In this document: in pieces, positions 1 to 8,183 of the stretch
How the letters are laid out: each line of letters opens with the position of its first letter
Position numbering within the stretch: the first letter of the stretch is position 1
NCBI RefSeq assembly: GCF_040702995.1
Contig: NZ_CP159992.1
Coordinates: 2,939,501-3,003,500, forward strand
Direction of reading: 5' to 3'
Length of the DNA stretch: 64,000 nt
Origin: Paenibacillus sp. AN1007
GTDB lineage: Bacteria > Bacillota > Bacilli > Paenibacillales > Paenibacillaceae
Made by a program: the position numbers and the translations under genes
Notes under the pieces: model-generated
What the model saw: the letters and a program-made list of their open reading frames with translations, nothing else
Database searches by the model: none
Told to the model about the DNA's origin: nothing

Positions 1-236
1 GCATCGCTCATCTTTAGCGACAAGATCGACAGGACGATCTTCTTCAGTTTCTCGTCAAGAACCTGAGCCGACTTGTTGATCGTATCCTGGCGCAGCTGAA
101 GCGCATTCTGTTCAACAACCCGGGAGGAAATAGTATACGAAATCCATCCGGTCGCGGCAATAGCCATAGTCATAAGTGTTACGAAAGAGTACCATATCCG
201 TTGCTTGAAGGATAACCGATGAAGCAACCTGTTCAT
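1..236 (-). CDS. Sensor histidine kinase, N-terminal fragment (YesM-like)
   Basis: Partial gene that runs off the left edge of the window; only the first 78 codons are present. The visible protein starts MNRLLHRLSFKQRIW and has one hydrophobic segment at about residues 13-33, followed by a polar helical stretch (VVEQNALQLRQDTINKS). This is the usual start of a YesM-type membrane sensor kinase of Paenibacillus, in which a large extracellular domain comes next. The ATG at 236 is preceded by a G-rich ribosome binding site (GGGGGAATGGGAT). The kinase core (HAMP, HisKA, HATPase) lies outside the window, so the class is inferred from the N-terminus only; a methyl-accepting or other membrane sensor cannot be excluded. 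Confidence 0.55.
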   Translation of the reverse strand, partial: MNRLLHRLSFKQRIWYSFVTLMTMAIAATGWISYTISSRVVEQNALQLRQDTINKSAQVLDEKLKKIVLSILSLKMSD

Positions 237-689
237 ATCCCATTCCCCCGTATTTGATTTCTGATGTCGCTATGAACGAGCCAGCTTGTTACGAATTATA
301 GCATTATTATAGTTGACATAAAAAAACCTGTATAGAACGAAATATTCAAGCGTCAGACCCGTGAAGTATATTAAAGAGACCGGTCAGTCGGTGGGGGTAG
401 GTTGAGTTAAAACTTACCCTATTAAATCCATTAATCCCCCCCATTCATCGCCCCGCAAATCGGGCTGCAGGCCCGGTCTTCAATTGATACATCTTTGAAT
501 GCTGACTTGGCATGCACTCCCTCAGCTCGTCCTGTAACATTAAAACCGAAAAAACAATTAACACACCAGCATCAACTAAGTTCTGACGATATAATTATCT
601 ATAAGAGTGAGGGGTTGAGTTGTTGAATTATAGATGTGCGACGACTACTGAATACATAATCACCGTCTACAACTTTTTCATATGACGGA
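237..689. other. Intergenic region without a recognisable gene
   Basis: No convincing coding frame on either strand. It contains the leader of the kinase gene at its left end, a G/C-run block around 392-442, and an inverted repeat ATCTATAA/TTATAGAT (597-604 and 628-635) with a G-rich loop. The right part grades into the decayed transposase. No terminal inverted repeat of the insertion sequence was found on this side, so the left end of the element appears to be lost. Confidence 0.5.
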
Positions 690-1082
690 TCGTCAAACGA
701 AAGCGGAAGTTCCTCTACTCACTAACAGATAAAAAAGTTGACGAAAAAAGTTCTTCCGTCCAACTTGCAGCCAGTGCCCACTGAAAGCCACATGCACCAA
801 GGCAAAAGGCGACCGGGAGATTGCGATCAGCCTGACCTGCATGCGGCAAAAAAAGGAGATGAGGGAACACCAGTGCAGTGAGGAAGGATATATGCTTTCC
901 GTTCGGCGCATGATCGAGCCTGAAATCGTGTTTGGACAGATCAAAAAAATCGGGGATTTCGAAGATTCCTGATTCGTGGCTTGCAAAAAGTAAGCCTGGA
1001 GGTCGGGTGGCTTTGTCTTGCCCACAATCCGCTCAAAAAAGCAACAATGGCAGAAAAACGTAAACGGGACCAAGCAGGATAA
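690..1082 (+). pseudogene. Decayed IS1182-family transposase, C-terminal remnant
   Basis: The plus strand encodes a recognisable transposase C-terminus in two frames. From 763 the frame reads TCSQCPLKATCTKAK, then about 40 residues later SVRRMIEPEIVFGQIKK. At about 952 the reading must shift by one base to continue FRRFLIRGLQKVSLEVGW and LCLAHNPLKKAT up to the stop at 1082. The CxxCPxxxxC cluster followed by EPExVFGQIK and the RRFLxRGLxKVxxExG block is the C-terminal half of IS1182-family transposases. The upstream part is degraded by stops and another shift, and the N-terminal half is missing. This is a dead relic. Open frames on the opposite strand here are shadows. Confidence 0.8.
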
Positions 1083-1102
1083 ACCTCTGCTTGGTCCCGT
1101 TT
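1062..1102 (+). terminator. Hairpin at the end of the transposase relic
   Basis: Perfect 16-bp inverted repeat (1062-1077 with 1087-1102, AAACGGGACCAAGCAG and its complement) around a 9-nt loop that spans the transposase stop codon. It is probably the terminator of the original insertion sequence. Confidence 0.6.
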
Positions 1103-1146
1103 GGACGGATCGGTGTTAATTCTCTGCACCTATGTTCGTTTTTAAA

Positions 1147-1164
1147 GGCTTTTGAGACAGCCCC
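1147..1164 (+). repeat. Right terminal inverted repeat of the IS relic
   Basis: GGCTTTTGAGACAGCCCC, whose complement begins GGGGCTGTCTCAAAAG. This matches the common terminal sequence of IS1182-like elements and sits 82 bp after the transposase stop. No partner was seen on the left side of the relic. Confidence 0.6.
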
Positions 1165-1183
1165 TTTTTATATTTTGACGCAT

Positions 1184-1939
1184 TTATTTTGTTTTGAAGC
1201 TGAGAAAACCATCATCAACCGCCACCGTTGTGCCATTCATTGCGCTCGCAGCATCACTGAACAAAAACGTAACTACACTTGCCACTTTTTCCGGCTGGAT
1301 CAACTCTCCGCGCATATGTTGAGTGGCCAATGCATCCTTCATGGCTTTGTCATTCCCCAGAATCGGAGTTTCAATGAAGCCAGGCGCAACCCCGAGAACA
1401 CGAATGCCGTGCTCAGCCAATTCGAGTGCACCCGATTTGGACATCATCACTACTGCTGCTTTCGCCGCATTGTAGTTGAAGCTGCCGACAGCTGCCACGC
1501 TTCCATAGATCGAAGCTGTATTAACAATCGTGCCTTGCACGTTTAATTCAACCATTTTCTTCGCACCGTAATACATGCCGTAGTATACGCTATGTTGATC
1601 CACATCAATAACCTTGTGATAGGATTCCGGGTCCATTTCCAGAAACGGCTTTACAAGACCGATACCGGCATTGTTGAAAATACCGCTGAATGTTCCATAT
1701 TTTTCGACAGTCCAGTCAATCAAAGCTTTAATCTCATCCCCTTTGGACACATCGACTTTATAAGCTCCGGCTTTGCCACCCGCTGCTTCAATCTCAGTCG
1801 CAACCTGGTTGGCTCCCTCTTCGTTAAAATCCGCGACAACGATCGCTGCTCCCTGTGCGGACAGCTGCAGTGCTGTTTCTTTTCCGATTCCGCTTGCTCC
1901 ACCTGTGATAACAATGACTTTTCCCGCATGCTCGGACAT
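1184..1939 (-). CDS. SDR-family NAD(P)-dependent oxidoreductase
   Basis: A 251-residue classical short-chain dehydrogenase. It has the cofactor motif TGGASGIG near residues 12-19, NNAG at about 89-92, the catalytic Ser in NTASIYGS, and the catalytic Tyr/Lys in YNAAK. The adenine-binding D in VADF suggests a preference for NAD(H), which is an inference. The C-terminus (TTVAVDDGFLSFKTK) replaces the usual VDGG motif by VDDG. The start at 1939 has AAGGAGA about 8 nt upstream. The gene stands alone between the IS relic and a small lipoprotein gene, so context does not reveal the substrate; sugar-alcohol or steroid-like substrates are both common in this family. Confidence 0.85.
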   Translation of the reverse strand: MSEHAGKVIVITGGASGIGKETALQLSAQGAAIVVADFNEEGANQVATEIEAAGGKAGAYKVDVSKGDEIKALIDWTVEKYGTFSGIFNNAGIGLVKPFLEMDPESYHKVIDVDQHSVYYGMYYGAKKMVELNVQGTIVNTASIYGSVAAVGSFNYNAAKAAVVMMSKSGALELAEHGIRVLGVAPGFIETPILGNDKAMKDALATQHMRGELIQPEKVASVVTFLFSDAASAMNGTTVAVDDGFLSFKTK

Positions 1940-2317
1940 AACGCAGATCTCCTTCGCTGAATATATTTGGTGCTAGGTAAATAAAAGTTAGTTACTATAA
2001 TTTAAATACAACATAATCATACTAATCTGGTACTCTTTTGTCAAACCGGTGGGATTAGCAGATGTCTGCATGAAATGTTATTGAATCGTTACAGCAGCCT
2101 GCCATCCATTTGAGGAGTAAACTATTGAATGAATGAACGTAACAATTCAATTAAATGCGTGTAACGCACGATATGTAGTTTTTCTTATTTAGGATTAAAT
2201 ATGCAAAAAGACGAGCAGTCTTGTCAAAGAGTACCCGTCTTATGAATCCCTTGCTTTTTAATTCTTCAATTCTTCTCAAGGAAACGGAAGGCTGCACTTA
2301 TTATATAAATTAAACGA
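1940..2317. other. Intergenic region with terminator
   Basis: AT-rich spacer. It holds the promoter side of the dehydrogenase gene (left) and the terminator of the lipoprotein gene (2205-2241). No further gene is supported. Confidence 0.5.
2205..2241 (-). terminator. Rho-independent terminator of the lipoprotein gene
   Basis: On the minus strand AAGACG and CGTCTT arms are followed by a run of five T. It lies about 75 nt beyond the stop codon at 2318. Confidence 0.5.
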
Positions 2318-2788
2318 TTATTCCTGCTGCAAACCACTCAGCGGGTCCTTCAAACTGTTGATGTTGTTGATCAATTCAGGAATTCCGGTTTGCTCCCAAT
2401 TCTCTGCAGTAATGCCCTGCTCAGCAATCGTTGTCTCGAATTGATTAACGACCTCTGTCAGCTGGTTGTTATAACCAACCAGATTCTCATGGATATTTTC
2501 TCCGATCGCAGGTGCACTCATCTCGGAAAACGCTGCAGCTTCCGCCTGAATCTGATCGATTTTCTCTTGAATCTGACCCGTCAGATCCGGGTTATTGACT
2601 GCGTCCGCTGCGAGCTGCTGCAGCTCGTTTCCAGCACTCGATACTTGTTCGATATAATCCGTCGCACCGCTTACGTAATTCAAACTTTGATTCGCCTGCT
2701 CTACAATAGAACAAGCCGACAACAGCAGCAGACTGGATGCCATCATTACTGGCAGCATAATCTTGTGAGTTCTTTTTCGCCTGGGCAT
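2318..2788 (-). CDS. DUF6376-like lipoprotein
   Basis: Small secreted protein of 156 residues. After a basic N-terminus (MPRRKRTHK) comes a hydrophobic stretch ending in a lipobox, LLLSAC, so the mature protein is predicted to be lipid-anchored at Cys26. The rest is mostly alpha-helical (YVSGATDYIEQ, then a Q/E-rich helix), as in the small Bacillus lipoproteins classed as DUF6376; the function of that family is not known. Two in-frame ATG codons are possible. The one at 2788 was chosen because AGGGAG lies 6 nt before it, whereas the ATG at 2794 directly abuts that site. It is monocistronic, with a terminator at 2205-2241. Confidence 0.7.
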   Translation of the reverse strand: MPRRKRTHKIMLPVMMASSLLLLSACSIVEQANQSLNYVSGATDYIEQVSSAGNELQQLAADAVNNPDLTGQIQEKIDQIQAEAAAFSEMSAPAIGENIHENLVGYNNQLTEVVNQFETTIAEQGITAENWEQTGIPELINNINSLKDPLSGLQQE

Positions 2789-2929
2789 GATCATCTCCCT
2801 TTCTTCATTCAGAATAATGATTCATTATTTTATGATACTTGTTCATAAAGCGAGATTGCAAATCAGCCTGCATGCCCGCGCATTACGATGTATAATAGGA
2901 GAATCACACAATAAGGGGATGTCACCATT

Positions 2930-3898
2930 ATGCTTCAGGCCTTAAATCAACGCTTGAACCGCATTATGCCACTGATCACCCCCGTCAGTATTATCATTGG
3001 TGTTTTATGCGGCAGTTTTTTATCATCTTACACGTACTTGTCGCCTTGGCTATTTGCCTTCATGACTTTTGCGGGCAGTATTAGTCTGAGCGTACGAGAC
3101 TTTGTTAATGTCTTAAAAAAGCCTTTTCCGCTGTTTGTTTGCCTTCTGATCTTACATTTGGCAATGCCTCTTATTGCGCTGGGCATGGGTCATCTCGTGT
3201 TTCCAACCGATTCTTATACCATCACAGGACTTGTTCTCGCTGCGGTGATTCCAACAGGCATTAGCAGTTTTATATGGGTAAGTATCTACCGGGGGAATAT
3301 TGCGCTTACGCTTTCCATTATTTTAATCGATACCTTGCTGGCTCCTTTTGTTGTGCCAGGCGTGTTATCCCTGCTTGTTGGCACAAGCGTCACACTCGAT
3401 ACGGTAGCTATGATGAGCAGTCTGTTCTGGATGATTGTTTTCCCTTCTCTGCTGGGTATGCTCCTTAATGAATGGACTAAAGGCGGCATCGTGCCTGTAT
3501 GGGGGCCTCGGCTTAATCCCTTGTCCAAACTGTTTATGGCTTCGGTTGTTGCCATTAATGGTTCAGTTGTCGCCCCTTATCTAGCCGATTTCAATTGGCG
3601 ACTGGCTGGGCTGGCGGTCATTATTGTATTTCTGGCCTCCTTCGGCTACGCACTCAGTTATTTCATTGCAAAATGGCTAGGCTGGAATGAAGCCGATCAG
3701 GTGGCTCTTGTCTTTAACGGGGGCATGCGTAACATTAGCGCAGGTGCCGTTCTTGCGGTTACCTATTTTCCACCGCCTGTTGCGGTTCCGGTTGTCCTAG
3801 GTATGGTATTTCAGCAAATGCTCGCGTCCCTCTCAGGGTACTTGCTCGGCAAGCGTTCACAGCTCCTGCGTAATTCAGATAAAACATCGGCAGCATGA
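2930..3898 (+). CDS. Bile acid:sodium symporter (BASS) family transporter
   Basis: A 322-residue integral membrane protein with about ten hydrophobic segments. Features typical of the BASS/SBF fold include an internal pseudo-repeat, the GxxLAAVIPTGISSF stretch near residues 100-117, and the conserved FNGGMRNISAGAVLA segment near residues 262-276 that forms the crossover helix and sodium sites. Bacterial members move organic anions such as pantoate or keto acids with Na+; the substrate here cannot be read from the sequence. The start at 2930 has AAGGGGATG upstream. A -10 like TATAAT is at 2891-2896, but no good -35 was seen. There is no linked enzyme gene. Confidence 0.85.
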   Translation: MLQALNQRLNRIMPLITPVSIIIGVLCGSFLSSYTYLSPWLFAFMTFAGSISLSVRDFVNVLKKPFPLFVCLLILHLAMPLIALGMGHLVFPTDSYTITGLVLAAVIPTGISSFIWVSIYRGNIALTLSIILIDTLLAPFVVPGVLSLLVGTSVTLDTVAMMSSLFWMIVFPSLLGMLLNEWTKGGIVPVWGPRLNPLSKLFMASVVAINGSVVAPYLADFNWRLAGLAVIIVFLASFGYALSYFIAKWLGWNEADQVALVFNGGMRNISAGAVLAVTYFPPPVAVPVVLGMVFQQMLASLSGYLLGKRSQLLRNSDKTSAA

Positions 3899-4000
3899 CA
3901 ACTGGGTGCAGATTTCCGAGCAGCTTGGCCACTTCCTGATCATCCAAGTTCATAAACAAACTCCCGCCCGTATCCAGTGCAGCCAACCCACTAACAGGCA

Positions 4001-4027
4001 AAAAACGCCGACAAAATGTCGGCGTTT
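4001..4027 (-). terminator. Terminator of asd
   Basis: An 11-bp stem (AAACGCCGACA, 4003-4013, with 4017-4027) and a 3-nt loop, followed by a T6 run on the minus strand. It lies 52 nt beyond the asd stop and may also act weakly for the plus-strand transporter. Confidence 0.8.
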
Positions 4028-4078
4028 CTCATGCTGATGCTTCACTGCAGCTGTAATATACGTTTAAATTTATTTCGG

Positions 4079-5164
4079 TTATTTCGGTTGAATGTACCCT
4101 TCGGCTTTGAGCAGTTCGGCAATCAGGACAGCTCCACCTGCTGCTCCGCGCAGTGTATTGTGGGACAGTCCCACGAATTTGTAGTCATACAGGGTGTCTT
4201 CACGCAAACGACCAGTGGATACGCCCATGCCGCGCTCGATATCACGATCCAGCTTCGTCTGTGGTCTGTTCTCTTCTTCAAAGTACGTAATAAACTGTTT
4301 CGGAGCACTAGGCAGCGCCAGCTCCTGCGGACGGCCTTTGAACTGCAGCCAGCGTTCAAGAATTTCATCTTTGCTCGGTTTTTTCTCAAAATTCACAAAT
4401 ACCGTTGCCAGATGTCCATCCGTAACCGGTACACGGATACATTGCGTCGTAATGAGTGGTGCGGATGCTTTAACGATCTGGTTGTTCTCTACACTCCCCC
4501 AGATGCGAAGCGGTTCCTGCTCACTTTTTTCTTCCTCTCCGCCAATGTACGGGATAACGTTATCGAGCATCTCTGGCCAGTCCGTGAAGTTTTTACCTGC
4601 TCCAGAGATCGCTTGATATGTTGAGGCAACAACCTGTGTCGGGTTAAACTCACGCAGAGCATGCAGTGCTGGCACATAACTCTGAATGGAGCAGTTTGGT
4701 TTGACAGCGATGAATCCTGTCGCTGTACCCAGACGTTTTCTCTGAGCTTCGATGACAGCCAAGTGACCCGGATTAATCTCAGGCACTACCATCGGCACGT
4801 CAGCGGTCCAGCGGTGAGCGGAGTTGTTCGATACGACAGGTGTACCCGTTTTGGCGTAAGCCTCTTCAAGTGCCTGAATTTCATTCTTTTTCATATCTAC
4901 AGCACAGAAAATAAAATCAACCTGACTCGCAAAAGCTTCAACCTGAGATGCATCCTGCACTACAATGTTTTTCACCGGCTCAGGAATCGGAACTGCCAGC
5001 TTCCATCGTCCCTGCACGGATTCTTCGTACGTTTTGCCTGCCGAATTGGCACTTGCTGAAATTGCTGTTACTTCAAACCAAGGATGCTGATCCAGCAGGT
5101 CTACAAAGCGCTGACCCACCATTCCTGTTCCTCCGACAATACCGACTTTTAATTTTGCTGACAT
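4079..5164 (-). CDS. asd: Aspartate-semialdehyde dehydrogenase (archaeal/fungal-type)
   Basis: A 361-residue enzyme that reduces aspartyl phosphate to aspartate semialdehyde with NADPH, the branch point to lysine, diaminopimelate, threonine and methionine. It has the Rossmann motif GIVGGTGMVGQRF (residues 8-20), the catalytic Cys in KPNCSIQ (about residue 157), the QAISGAG loop, and the C-terminal LSHNTLRGAAGGAV segment. The length and the KPNCSIQ form are those of the archaeal/fungal subgroup rather than the shorter common bacterial form. The start at 5164 has GAAAGGAA upstream. It is transcribed alone behind a T-box leader (5328-5717) and ends at a strong terminator, so expression is predicted to rise when the cognate tRNA is uncharged. 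Confidence 0.93.
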   Translation of the reverse strand: MSAKLKVGIVGGTGMVGQRFVDLLDQHPWFEVTAISASANSAGKTYEESVQGRWKLAVPIPEPVKNIVVQDASQVEAFASQVDFIFCAVDMKKNEIQALEEAYAKTGTPVVSNNSAHRWTADVPMVVPEINPGHLAVIEAQRKRLGTATGFIAVKPNCSIQSYVPALHALREFNPTQVVASTYQAISGAGKNFTDWPEMLDNVIPYIGGEEEKSEQEPLRIWGSVENNQIVKASAPLITTQCIRVPVTDGHLATVFVNFEKKPSKDEILERWLQFKGRPQELALPSAPKQFITYFEEENRPQTKLDRDIERGMGVSTGRLREDTLYDYKFVGLSHNTLRGAAGGAVLIAELLKAEGYIQPK

Positions 5165-5327
5165 GGAATCATCATTTCCTTTCGATTTAAGTTAGATCAT
5201 CTGTTTTGTGTCTTGGTTCTGTCTTTGTTTTGTCATCGTACATGGGATTCTGGAAGCTTACATTCCCCTTATCATTCACACTATTCAAGCTGTTTCAAAG
5301 CGTGTAAGTCACAGCTCTGAAAAAACC

Positions 5328-5717
5328 AAAAAATCCCATCCCCAAGACATTGTCTCAGGGACGAGATTGAACACTCGTGGTACCACCCAGATTCGCAAAT
5401 ATGTCACCATATTCACCTCTTCGAGTATGTGAAGGATGACCAAGCTGTCTTGTATAAGTTGAGATCATTATCATTTACACGAGTACTCCGTGGTTGTGTA
5501 AAATAAAAGTTCAACTAATCGAGATGCTGTCTTCATCCGTTTTATACTCCAGCTCTATAACAGGAGCTCCTGTCACAACATCCTCCAGCGTAGCCGGATT
5601 CCGATGTGCTGCTCAGAGTCTTTCTTCGATAAAAGTTTCTCTGCCCTTTTTCAGCTACCGGGGCTCTCTGATGAAAGAATGATTTTTATCTACTCGTCTC
5701 GTCAATGCATTTGATAT
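5328..5717 (-). promoter_or_regulatory. T-box riboswitch leader of asd
   Basis: The minus strand has the main parts of a T-box in order. Stem I carries an AGTA...GAA loop-E pair flanking a GATAAAA/TTTTATC helix and the distal AGAGAGCC...GGTAGCTG block (about 5641-5672). The conserved CTCTGAG follows the specifier loop (5614-5620). The T-box core GGGTGGTACCACG is at 5376-5388. The intrinsic terminator (5328-5367) ends in T6. By alignment to the usual GAA-N-xxx spacing, the specifier is best read as AAA (Lys) at 5621-5623; this register is an inference, and GAA is the alternative. About 225 nt separate CTCTGAG from the T-box core, longer than usual, and include the palindrome ACAGGAGCTCCTGT (5560-5573). 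Confidence 0.88.
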
Positions 5718-5724
5718 TGCGACT

Positions 5725-5754
5725 ATAATATCAAAATTTCGGTACGGAAGTAAA
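5725..5754 (-). promoter_or_regulatory. Predicted sigma-A promoter of asd leader
   Basis: TTTACT (5749-5754), an 18-nt spacer, and TATTAT (5725-5730). Predicted transcription start at about 5717, just before the T-box stem I, which supports the placement. Confidence 0.5.
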
Positions 5755-5841
5755 CAACTTTTTTCAAAATTGCTGTGCCAGCGAACGCATTCATCCATTA
5801 TTTGTCCATCCAATGATAACCAATACGCTTCAAAACTAAAC

Positions 5842-5873
5842 AGCCCCTGTCCGAGAGGATCTCGTCAGAGGCT
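5842..5873 (-). terminator. Terminator of the small acidic protein gene
   Basis: Imperfect stem between 5842-5856 and 5860-5873 (AGCCTCTG arm on the minus strand), followed by a broken T tract. It lies about 30 nt beyond the stop at 5902. Confidence 0.5.
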
Positions 5874-5901
5874 TTATTAAGGCGGAAGTAAAGAAACTTC
5901 A

Positions 5902-6201
5902 TTACATTTTGCCAGGGTACTGGGGCTCGTGCACGTCATCGGGTATCGTTTCATCAAAGACATCCTGTCCAGGGTAGTCCCGAACCTCACCCTCATGCAG
6001 CTCATGATTTTCATAATCAAAACGGTGCGCAGTCCTCTGATCCACCCGCCACGGGGAGCTTTTCCCAAGTGACTCGGACAGCAAAGACGAACCGTAAGGG
6101 CCTTCCGGAAACTCTTCAAGCGTAATGTCATTTCGCTGCGACTCTACGGTGGACACGTCGGTATACTCCCGTCTGTCTTCCTGCAAAAACTTTTCCTCCA
6201 T
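5902..6201 (-). CDS. Small acidic protein of unknown function
   Basis: A 99-residue protein that I do not recognise. It is hydrophilic and acidic, rich in E, D, Y and P, with no signal peptide or membrane segment (for example LHEGEVRDYPGQDVFDETIP near the C-terminus). The ATG at 6201 has AGGAGG 8 nt upstream, a strong ribosome binding site, and a terminator follows the stop codon, so it is a credible small gene rather than a shadow. Its composition recalls small cytosolic or spore-associated proteins of Bacillales, but there is no direct evidence for either role. Confidence 0.6.
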   Translation of the reverse strand: MEEKFLQEDRREYTDVSTVESQRNDITLEEFPEGPYGSSLLSESLGKSSPWRVDQRTAHRFDYENHELHEGEVRDYPGQDVFDETIPDDVHEPQYPGKM

Positions 6202-6332
6202 CACTCGTCCCTCCTGATCGTCATGAGATGATCAATGCATCATTAAGGTGAGCGTTTCAGGATGATTTTATGCATTTTCCTTGGAAAACACTGCGTTTCA
6301 TCTGCCGATTCTTCCTTGAATCTGCACCTTTA

Positions 6333-8183
6333 TCAGCGCGATCCCCACCAGCGCACCGATACAAGCAGAGCAAAAACAAATAGGCCCATGATGCCAATCC
6401 GGGTATCCCGCCTGCTCCATGCCAGAAGAGAGGAACGAACACCAAATGCGGCGTTCTCTCTTACTTTTCGCATCTCCATCGCAATCGTCATATCTTCCGC
6501 ACGCTGGAACAGAGCCATGAGCAGCGGAATAACCATCGGTCCCAGATCGCGTATACGTACTGAATTAGGTTTCAAAGCCGCTTTTCCCCGAGCCCGGACG
6601 ATCAGTGAGAATCGCTGCCATTCGCTCCAGAGCAGCGGGATAAACCGGAAAATGAGTGATACAGCAAGGGCAAACGAGGTGATCGGCAGCCTGATTTTCT
6701 GACCATAAGACAGCACCCAGTTCAGCCCTTCGACCATACGCCCGTATGGGGTCGTGAGCGAGAACCACAAACTTGCAAGAGTTACAATGAACAAGCGATA
6801 AAGGTTCAGTATAGTTCCCTCAGCCTGAGTCAGGGAAAATCCCAATTGGAAACCTGCTTCCCCCGTAGTTAAAGTACTGCCCGATAACAAGGTAGACAGA
6901 ACAAAAAACAGGAGAAGTGGTTTCATCAGTTTGATACACCCCATCAGCTTCTGACGGGGAAGTACACCCAAAGCAATGGTCACCGGGATCAAAGTTAATG
7001 TTAAGCCGCCCCAATGCTGCTGCAGCATCGCCGCTGTAACGAGAAGCATATACAGAACCCATTTTAGACGAGGGTCCATTACACTTTCATTCGAACTTTT
7101 GTGTTTGCTGTCTTTACGTGCTTGCAGAGCAGGGTCTGATACTAATGGTAACGGGACATCTCCAAATGATGTTGTTGAAGCAGCGTTGGCGGGTCCTGAT
7201 AATAATGACCTGTCTATTTCTGTAGTAATTGTATCTTTATCTTTATTTTTATTTTTTTCTGAATCATGATCTGCATCTGGCTTATTAACATCCTCCACTT
7301 CGGCGGGAACAAACGTCCGTTCCTCTCCGCAGCTTTGACTGCTTATAATAGCTTCTGCCATATCTTCCGGTGTCATTGCTGTAGAAATGAAGTTTATTCC
7401 CGCTCCCCGGAGCTGTTCGGCAAGCTGCATCGATGGAGGCAGACCAATCCCGGCCTGCATCAGCAGCTTCGGCTGGTTATGCAGCTGCTGCGGAGTAAGG
7501 TCGGCGGCGACACGACCCAGTCGTAACAGGAGTACCCGGTCTGCGTGCGGCAGAAATGTATCCAGATCATGCGCGGCAATAACCGCCCCGCCGCCCGCCT
7601 CACGATGGTCAAGCAGCGCATCCAGCAGCAGCCTGCCGCTCTGAGCCTCAAGACCTGCGCTGGGCTCATCCAGCAGCAGCCAGTTTGGCTGGGTGACAGT
7701 GCCAAGCGCAAGCCCCAGCCTGCGCTTTTCTCCGCCGCTGAGAGCAAAAGGTGAGCTGTCCAGTTGAAAACGCCGCTCTTTCCCCTCTCCCCGATCCGGG
7801 TCCCAATGTGCCAGGGTTTCTGCGATCTGCTGCTGCTGCTCAGCCTCATTCAAACGATAAGGACGAAGGGAATACAGCAGTTCCCTCCTGATATTACGTG
7901 CAAACAGCTGCTGCTCAGGAAACTGAAATACAAGTCCCGCCTGGAGCAGCATGGATTTAGGTACCCTGCCATTACGCCACATCGACTCGCCTGCAAGCCG
8001 GATATCACCGGAATCTGGCGGCCTGAGCCCGGCAATCGTCTGGAGCAGTGTCGTTTTGCCAGAACCGGTACAGCCCAGAAGCAGCGTAATCTCGCCGCGG
8101 TTCAGCGTTAGAGAAATGTCGTCAAGTAAAATCCGCTTGCTCTCATCTGAAGCCCGGATGCAGATGTTATTCAATTCAATCAC
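6333..8183 (-). CDS. Fused energy-coupling factor ATPase and EcfT transmembrane protein
   Basis: A 616-residue fusion. Residues 1-235 form an ABC ATPase with Walker A GCTGSGKT, Q-loop FQFPEQQLF, signature LSGGEKRR, Walker B LLLDEPSAG and H-loop AAHD. A polar, charged linker of about 85 residues (290-375, rich in K, D, S, N) follows. Residues 375-616 form an EcfT-type membrane protein with about five hydrophobic segments and the coupling motifs VRARGK (near 552) and AMEMRK (near 585); the second departs from the usual AMEARG. In ECF transporters the ATPases and EcfT are normally separate chains. The start codon overlaps the stop of the upstream ATPase gene by 4 nt, implying coupled translation. 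With bioY divergent, the predicted substrate is biotin. Confidence 0.88.
   Translation of the reverse strand: MIELNNICIRASDESKRILLDDISLTLNRGEITLLLGCTGSGKTTLLQTIAGLRPPDSGDIRLAGESMWRNGRVPKSMLLQAGLVFQFPEQQLFARNIRRELLYSLRPYRLNEAEQQQQIAETLAHWDPDRGEGKERRFQLDSSPFALSGGEKRRLGLALGTVTQPNWLLLDEPSAGLEAQSGRLLLDALLDHREAGGGAVIAAHDLDTFLPHADRVLLLRLGRVAADLTPQQLHNQPKLLMQAGIGLPPSMQLAEQLRGAGINFISTAMTPEDMAEAIISSQSCGEERTFVPAEVEDVNKPDADHDSEKNKNKDKDTITTEIDRSLLSGPANAASTTSFGDVPLPLVSDPALQARKDSKHKSSNESVMDPRLKWVLYMLLVTAAMLQQHWGGLTLTLIPVTIALGVLPRQKLMGCIKLMKPLLLFFVLSTLLSGSTLTTGEAGFQLGFSLTQAEGTILNLYRLFIVTLASLWFSLTTPYGRMVEGLNWVLSYGQKIRLPITSFALAVSLIFRFIPLLWSEWQRFSLIVRARGKAALKPNSVRIRDLGPMVIPLLMALFQRAEDMTIAMEMRKVRENAAFGVRSSLLAWSRRDTRIGIMGLFVFALLVSVRWWGSR

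Noticed and set aside
693..1129. Minus-strand open frames of 126 and 62 codons
   Set aside because: They are antisense to a transposase C-terminus that is clear on the plus strand, and have no ribosome binding site.
3759..4001. Minus-strand open frame of 80 codons overlapping the BASS transporter gene end
   Set aside because: Mostly antisense to the transporter; it begins at the asd terminator hairpin and lacks a ribosome binding site.
5511..5613. Protein-like reading (about 33 codons) inside the T-box leader
   Set aside because: No start codon or ribosome binding site; it overlaps a perfect RNA palindrome and is better explained as leader RNA.
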